Source: Burkholderia sp. Nafp2/4-1b (GTDB lineage Bacteria; Pseudomonadota; Gammaproteobacteria; Burkholderiales; Burkholderiaceae). Taken from it: DNA of 64,000 nt. Below, one piece after another: positions 59,595-64,000 of this stretch (position 1 is its first letter; each line of letters begins with the position of its first letter). The stretch covers positions 62,001 through 126,000 of the forward strand of contig NZ_ML058616.1 in the NCBI RefSeq assembly GCF_003635165.1, read 5' to 3'. Below the pieces are notes generated by a model that worked only from the letters and a program-made list of their open reading frames with translations, had not been told where the DNA came from and did not search any database. Made by a program: the position numbers and the translations under genes.

Positions 59595-60911
59595 TTACTT
59601 CTTCTTGCTGAACATCAGCAAGATCGAGTCCCAGATACGTCCGAAGATACCCGCTTCCGGCACCGCCTGCAGCGCGACGACCGGGAACTCCGACAGCGTC
59701 TTGCCGTCGGCGACGAGCTTCACGGTGCCGACCTGCTGGCCTTCCGCGAGCGGCGCGATCAGCGGCGCGTTGACGTCGACTTCCGGCTTGACCTTGTCGC
59801 CCAGGCCGCGCGGCACGGTCACCCACTGGTCGCTCTTCACGCCGACCTGCACGGTGTTCTCCTTGCCCTTGTAGACGCGCGGCGTCGACATCGCCTGGCC
59901 GGCCTTGAACAGGCGCACCGCGTCGAACGCGCTGTAGCCGTAGTTCAGCATCTTCATGCTGTCCTGCGTGCGGTCGCTTTCCTTCTGCTCGCCCATCATC
60001 ACCGACACGAGGCGGCGCTGGCCGTCGACACCCGGGATCGCGCGCTTGGCCGACGCGATCAGGCAGAAGCCGGCTGCCTGCGTATGGCCCGTCTTCAGGC
60101 CGTCGACCGTCGGATCCAGCCACAGCAGCCGGTTGCGGTTGCCCTGGCGGATGTTGTTGTACTTGAATTCCTTCTCCGAGAAGATGCCGTAGTACTGCGG
60201 AAAATCGCGGATCAGGTGCGCGGAGAGCTTCGCGAGATCGCCGGCCGTCGTGTAGTGGTTCGGGTCGGGCATGCCGTTCACATCGGCGAAGTGCGTGCCC
60301 TTCATGCCGAGGCGCGCGGCCTCGGCGTTCATCAGCGTGACGAACTGCCCTTCGCTGCCGCCGACCAGTTCGGCCAGCGCGATCGCGGCGTCGTTGCCCG
60401 ACTGGATGATCATCCCGTACACGAGGTCGTGCACCGACACCGGCTTGCTCGCCTCGATGAACATGCGCGACTCGTCGCGGCCGACGCGGCGCACCGCCTC
60501 GCTCGGCGTGACGATCTGCTCCATCGAGATCTTCTTCTTGTCGAGCGCCTCGAACACCAGGTAGGCCGTCATCAGCTTCGTCAGCGACGCGGGCTCGACG
60601 CGTTCGTCCGCGTTGCCCGATGCGAGCACCGTGTTGCTCGTCGCATCGACGAGCACCCACGAGCGTGCGTTCACGCCCGGCGGCGGCACCGCGCCCGGCA
60701 TGAAGGTCGCGGGCGCGCCGGTGAACTGCTCGGCGGCGGCGGCCGGCGCCGCATGCGCGGCCTTGGCCTTGGCGGCCGGCTTCGCTTCGGCGACGACGAT
60801 CGTCGACGCGAGCGCGACGGGCAGCATCACGCCCAGCGCGACGTTGCGCGCGGCGGTGCCGAAGGCGATGGAAGAAGCGAGGGACTTGAGGCCTTGGGGA
60901 GACAGACGCAT
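59595..60911 (-). CDS. dacC: D-alanyl-D-alanine carboxypeptidase (PBP5/6 type)
   Basis: This encodes a 438-residue PBP5/6-type penicillin-binding protein that removes the terminal D-alanine of muropeptides. SxxK is in SLTKLMTAYLVFEAL, SxN in SGNDAAIALAELVGG and KTG in GLKTGHTQAAGFC. The C-terminal region ends with an amphipathic helix (GRIWDSILLMFSKKK) that would anchor the enzyme in the inner membrane. A signal peptide covers about residues 1-45. It is the first gene of a transcript with the aminotransferase and DUF493. Confidence 0.94.
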   Translation of the reverse strand: MRLSPQGLKSLASSIAFGTAARNVALGVMLPVALASTIVVAEAKPAAKAKAAHAAPAAAAEQFTGAPATFMPGAVPPPGVNARSWVLVDATSNTVLASGNADERVEPASLTKLMTAYLVFEALDKKKISMEQIVTPSEAVRRVGRDESRMFIEASKPVSVHDLVYGMIIQSGNDAAIALAELVGGSEGQFVTLMNAEAARLGMKGTHFADVNGMPDPNHYTTAGDLAKLSAHLIRDFPQYYGIFSEKEFKYNNIRQGNRNRLLWLDPTVDGLKTGHTQAAGFCLIASAKRAIPGVDGQRRLVSVMMGEQKESDRTQDSMKMLNYGYSAFDAVRLFKAGQAMSTPRVYKGKENTVQVGVKSDQWVTVPRGLGDKVKPEVDVNAPLIAPLAEGQQVGTVKLVADGKTLSEFPVVALQAVPEAGIFGRIWDSILLMFSKKK

Positions 60912-61405
60912 GATCGATTCAGGCAGGTGGCAGAAAGTGCGGCGCGAAACGCGCAGGGGTTGAACGGCAAGGCGGCGGGCGTTCCGGCGTTCGTCCGATT
61001 GCGTCGGACGGCGCGAAACGCGCCGGTTGGACTCGTGCGGACGCGTTCGGTTCGCGGCCGTCGCGAGCGGGCGGACAGGCGGCGAAGCGAGCGGCGCATG
61101 GGCCCAGCCGGGCCGCGGGCGACGCGAAAGCGGCCATTATACGTGGGCGCGAATGGCGTTTTCGCGAACCATGCACGCGCTGGCCGCACATCGTCTTCGA
61201 GAGGACAGCGCGGCTTCGTCGCGGAGAAGCGTGGTCGAAGCCGCGCGAAAGGCGTGCGCCATGGCCGTGCAAGTGAGGTTGCGCCGCGCCGGAGCGCGTA
61301 CCTGCGACCGAGTTCGACGCGGTGCTGCTCGATGCGGCGCGATGTCGCGCGTGCGGCGACATCGCGGTGGCGCGGCAGCAGCGCCGCGCGCGGGGGCTCA
61401 GCGCA
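60912..61405. other. 494-bp spacer upstream of dacC
   Basis: No gene is supported. It contains two copies of a 14-bp GGCGCGAAACGCGC dyad (60941-60954 and 61010-61023) and a 6-bp inverted repeat between them (60993-60998 with 61004-61009). The right part is GC-rich with no recognisable element. A dacC promoter must lie here. Confidence 0.55.
60941..61023. repeat. Repeated GCGCG-AAA-CGCGC dyad upstream of dacC
   Basis: The same 14 bases, GGCGCGAAACGCGC, occur at 60941-60954 and 61010-61023, 69 bp apart. Each contains a 5-bp inverted repeat around AAA. Confidence 0.6.
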
Positions 61406-62050
61406 TCAACGCCACGCGTCGACGATGATGCGCTTGAGCACGTGCAGCTTGCGATGGAAGAAATGCTCGGCGCCGGGGATCACCACGACCGGCAGTTCCT
61501 GCGGCCGCGCCCAGTCGTACACCGAGCCGATCGGCACCGTGTCGTCGGTTTCGCCGTGGATCACGAGCGTGTTCTCGGGCACCTCGGCCACTTGCCAGCG
61601 GCTCGCGGCCGTGCCGACGAACACGATCCGCTCGATCGCCTCGCCCGCGTCGCGCAGCCGCTTCGCGACATGCGACAGCACGAAGGTGCCGAACGAGAAG
61701 CCCGCGAGCACGAGCGGCAGGTCCGCATAGGCCGGCTGCGCGCGCATGTGCGCAAGCACCGCGAGCAGGTCGTCGGCCTCGCCGAGGCCGTTGTCGTGCA
61801 CGCCTTCGGTCGCGCCGACGCCGCGGAAGTTGGAGCGGTACACCACGTAGTTGAGCTGGACCAGCGTACGCGCGAGCGTTTGCGCGACCTTGTTGTCCAT
61901 CGTGCCGCCGAACAGCGGATGCGGGTGCGCGACGAGCGCGATCCCGCGCGGCGCGGCGCTGCCTTCGCGCACGGCGTCCGGCAGGTCGACCGCGATTTCG
62001 ATCTGCCCGACCGGGCCGGCGATCAGCGACTTCTGCGTATTGACGTTCAT
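61406..62050 (-). CDS. Small alpha/beta hydrolase
   Basis: This encodes a 214-residue alpha/beta hydrolase. The nucleophile elbow is GFSFGTFVLS, the His triad candidate is in PGAEHFFHRKL, and the acidic residue is in HGETDDTVPIGSVYD. The oxyanion segment AHPHPLFGGTMDNKV is typical of this bacterial subgroup, often annotated as an alpha/beta hydrolase or YqeF-like protein. The substrate is unknown. The ferredoxin-like gene lies 13 bp upstream, so both are probably cotranscribed. Confidence 0.86.
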   Translation of the reverse strand: MNVNTQKSLIAGPVGQIEIAVDLPDAVREGSAAPRGIALVAHPHPLFGGTMDNKVAQTLARTLVQLNYVVYRSNFRGVGATEGVHDNGLGEADDLLAVLAHMRAQPAYADLPLVLAGFSFGTFVLSHVAKRLRDAGEAIERIVFVGTAASRWQVAEVPENTLVIHGETDDTVPIGSVYDWARPQELPVVVIPGAEHFFHRKLHVLKRIIVDAWR

Positions 62051-62063
62051 TCGGCCGGCCCGC

Positions 62064-62381
62064 TCAGATCTTCAGGCGGTCGACGACCTTGCCGTCGCGC
62101 AGGTGCGATTCGACGATCTCGTCGATGTCGGCCTGGTCGACGTACGTGTACCACGTGCCTTCCGGATACACGACCATCACCGGCCCTTCCTCGCAGCGGT
62201 CGAGGCAGCCGGCCTTGTTGATGCGGACCTTGCCGGGCCCCGCGAGGCCGAGTTCCTTCACGCGCTTTTTCGCGTATTCCTGCATGGTCTGCGCATCGCA
62301 TTGCGCGCAGCTCGGACGCTCGGCGCCCGGGTCGCGCTGGTTCAGGCAGAAGAAGACGTGGTGCTGGTAGTAGGAATCCAT
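62064..62381 (-). CDS. Thioredoxin-like [2Fe-2S] ferredoxin
   Basis: This encodes a 105-residue thioredoxin-like ferredoxin. The cluster cysteines are visible in HHVFFCLNQRD, SCAQCDAQTM and KAGCLDRCEEGP. These proteins are dimeric electron carriers of uncertain partner. The open frame extends upstream, but the ATG at 62381 gives MDSYYQHHVFFCLN, the normal start. It begins a transcript with the small hydrolase. Confidence 0.88.
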   Translation of the reverse strand: MDSYYQHHVFFCLNQRDPGAERPSCAQCDAQTMQEYAKKRVKELGLAGPGKVRINKAGCLDRCEEGPVMVVYPEGTWYTYVDQADIDEIVESHLRDGKVVDRLKI

Positions 62382-62573
62382 GATGGTGACGAGCGGCCCG
62401 GCGCGGCGCCGGGCGGAAAGAGGGGCGATTGCCGTTGCGCGGCAACGGATGTGCGGACGATTATAACGACCGGCGCGCGCCGCTGCCCGCGGCTGCCCGC
62501 CCTCCGCCCGCGAACGCGCCGTGGCCGGCACGCCGTGCGCTGCCACGTTGCCCAGCTGTTTCCGCGGTTCGCG

Positions 62574-63725
62574 TCAGCGCCGCAGCGCGGCCGGCAGCCA
62601 CGCGTGCTCGACGCGCTGGCCGAGCCAGATCAGCGCCGCGTAGGGCCAGATCCACGCGAGCCAGCGCGCGAGGCTGTTGAAGTGCACGTAGCGGCCCTGC
62701 CGCCAGCCCGACAGCGTGAAGTCGAAGAACGGGTTGACGGGCAACAGGTTGACGAGCGCCACGCCGGCCAGCAGCGCGACGGCCGCAAGCAACGCGCGCC
62801 AGGCGGCCGGCACGCGCAACGCGATCAGCGCCGCCGCGAAGCCGAGCTCGATGCCGAGCCGCGCGCCCGGCGTCGCCCACACGACGACGAGGCCGGTGCT
62901 CGACTGCATGAACGTCGCGGCCGCCTTCAGCGCGAGCGTCGCGGTGACGAATGCGATCAGCAGCCGCACGCGCGGCGCGCCGGCCCGCATCGCGAGCGAC
63001 GCGATCGCCAGCGCGGCGAACAGCATCAGCGCGCCGAGCGCGGCTTCCCATGCGGAGTCGGACAGCCAGCCGTCGACGCGCTCCGGCCATTCGCTGACGC
63101 GCCACGCGGCCGGCAGCCAGGCGAGCAGCGCGTCCTGCATCGAGCCGTCGGCACGCTCCCACAGCGCGGCCGGCCAGTCGCCGATGCCGAACAGGAACGG
63201 CGACGGAAACAGGACCGCGAACGGCCACAGCCCGGCGAGCAGCAGCGGCGTCGCGCCGTCGGTCTCGAACCACGCGAAGCGCAGCCGGCGCAGCGCGCCG
63301 CGATCGAGCAGCGCGCCGGTGGCCGGTGCCGCGAGCGCGGCGCCGAGCAGCGCACCCAGCGCGTTGGCCGCAAGGTCGAGATTGGACGCGACGCGCGTCG
63401 GCAGGTAGGTCTGCAGCGCCTCCATCGATCCCGACAGCAGCACGCCGAGGCCGCACACGATCAGCGTCGCGGCCACGCCGCGCTGGCGCGGATGCAGCGC
63501 GAGCACGCCGAGCACACCGAACGGCATATAGCCGAGCACGTTGGTGACCACATCGAACGCGGTCACATAGCGCTGCATCGGCGCGAACAGGTAGTCGAAC
63601 GGCCCGATGCCGAGCGACACCCATCCCTGGAACGGGTACAGCGACGCATAGACGACGAGCGCCGCGTATGCGGCGAATGCCTGCCGCGCCAGCGCCGACG
63701 CGCGCGGCGTGCCCGGCGCGCTCAT
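62574..63725 (-). CDS. VanZ-family membrane protein
   Basis: This encodes a 383-residue polytopic membrane protein with about nine to ten helices. The N-terminal half has a VanZ-like pattern: YASLYPFQGW, DVVTNVLGYMPFGVLGVLAL and SGSMEALQTYLPTRVASNLDLAANALGALLG. The C-terminal half has further helices and ends LAWIWPYAALIWLGQRVEHAW. VanZ family members relate to lipid or glycopeptide handling, but this long version is unassigned. The ATG at 63725 is in front of MSAPGTPRASALARQ. Confidence 0.8.
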   Translation of the reverse strand: MSAPGTPRASALARQAFAAYAALVVYASLYPFQGWVSLGIGPFDYLFAPMQRYVTAFDVVTNVLGYMPFGVLGVLALHPRQRGVAATLIVCGLGVLLSGSMEALQTYLPTRVASNLDLAANALGALLGAALAAPATGALLDRGALRRLRFAWFETDGATPLLLAGLWPFAVLFPSPFLFGIGDWPAALWERADGSMQDALLAWLPAAWRVSEWPERVDGWLSDSAWEAALGALMLFAALAIASLAMRAGAPRVRLLIAFVTATLALKAAATFMQSSTGLVVVWATPGARLGIELGFAAALIALRVPAAWRALLAAVALLAGVALVNLLPVNPFFDFTLSGWRQGRYVHFNSLARWLAWIWPYAALIWLGQRVEHAWLPAALRR

Positions 63726-63744
63726 CGCGGCTGCGCTTGCTGCA

Positions 63745-64000
63745 TCACGGATTGCCCGCGTACGCCTGCACGCCGACCCACGCGGCGATCTGCGACACGA
63801 GCTCGTCGCTCGCGGCCGCGAGCGCGCGCGCGCCGCCGGCCGCATCGGGCGTGCTCGACGGCGCGCGCGCGACGAACGTGCGCTGGCCGAGCACCTTGCC
63901 GCCCTGCACCAACGTCGCGCGCGCGGTCACCGCGCCGTGGCTCTGCGACTGCCCGTCGAACACCTGCTCGAATTCGTTCAGGTCGACCTTCAACGTCGGT
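63745..64000 (-). CDS. ABC-type transport auxiliary lipoprotein, C-terminal part
   Basis: The window ends inside this gene, and the visible 85 residues are its C-terminus. The pattern LNEFEQVFDGQSQSHGAVTARATLV and RTFVARAPSSTPDAAGGARALAAASDELVSQIAAW matches the PqiC/DUF330-type lipoproteins that help outer-membrane lipid transport systems. The start lies outside the window. It ends 19 bp before the VanZ-like gene on the same strand. Confidence 0.75.
   Translation of the reverse strand, partial: PTLKVDLNEFEQVFDGQSQSHGAVTARATLVQGGKVLGQRTFVARAPSSTPDAAGGARALAAASDELVSQIAAWVGVQAYAGNP

Noticed and set aside
1..64000. tRNA, rRNA, riboswitches, CRISPR arrays and transposases.
   Set aside because: Read-through found no sequence with the expected conserved loops, arrays or transposase frames; I cannot run a covariance search to exclude weak cases.

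Overview
This window looks like a stretch of the large chromosome of a Burkholderia (cepacia-complex-like) beta-proteobacterium. The bases are strongly GC-rich with C/G-ending codons, the encoded proteins match Burkholderiaceae families closely, and the gene blocks (aa3 oxidase assembly, gshAB next to an incomplete PTS, glnK-amtB, lipA-lipB) are core-genome blocks of that group. I see no rRNA, tRNA, CRISPR array, transposase or integrase. This is recognition by eye; no database search was run.

Layout. 0-1.5 kb: an unlinked MetQ-like binding protein and a YciI-like protein. 1.6-12.2 kb: a minus-strand cytochrome c oxidase locus (DUF2244, ctaC, ctaD, a 46-aa assembly protein, ctaG, DUF2970, ctaE, SURF1, a second SCO-like protein, ctaA, ctaB, sco1), with one small twin-membrane gene on the opposite strand and a good sigma70-type promoter in front. 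12.3-21.4 kb: a mix of housekeeping genes (BioC-like methyltransferase, comF, trmL, macrodomain protein, gpsA, secB, grxC, rhodanese, gpmA, ctpA, moeB). 21.5-26.8 kb: gshA, gshB, a mannose-type EIIA, HPr and enzyme I. 27.0-29.5 kb: glnK-amtB behind a textbook sigma54 promoter, and ubiK. 29.8-33.0 kb: comM, a lipoprotein and a TlpA-like protein, with a DnaA-box-containing spacer at 31.4-31.7 kb. 33.1-40.2 kb: dctA-dctB-dctD for C4-dicarboxylates, with a sigma54 promoter and palindromic candidate enhancer sites, and actP with its DUF485 partner for acetate uptake. 40.4-47.4 kb: a PimF/PimC/PimD-like beta-oxidation cluster with a family III CoA-transferase and a divergent LysR regulator. 47.5-52.3 kb: gamma-glutamyltransferase and a taurine/sulfonate-type ABC transporter. 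52.6-54.8 kb: a visibly AT-richer three-gene insert encoding a PAAR protein, a glycine-zipper protein and a third unknown protein, best read as a type VI secretion effector/immunity module. 55.1-60.9 kb: lipA, lipB, DUF2917, a GcvA-like regulator, a YbeD-like protein, a D-amino-acid aminotransferase and a PBP5-type carboxypeptidase. 61.4-64 kb: a small hydrolase, a thioredoxin-like ferredoxin, a VanZ-family membrane protein and the end of a transport auxiliary lipoprotein gene.

How the parts fit. Several blocks are self-contained circuits: oxidase structural genes with nearly all their heme-A and copper assembly factors; the DctB/DctD kinase-regulator pair next to the sigma54-dependent transporter it should control; PII with its ammonium channel; and lipoate synthesis beside envelope and D-amino-acid functions. 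The least explained parts are the 52.6-54.8 kb insert, the DnaA-box spacer, the dyads shared between intergenic regions, and the OmpA-like tail on oxidase subunit II.
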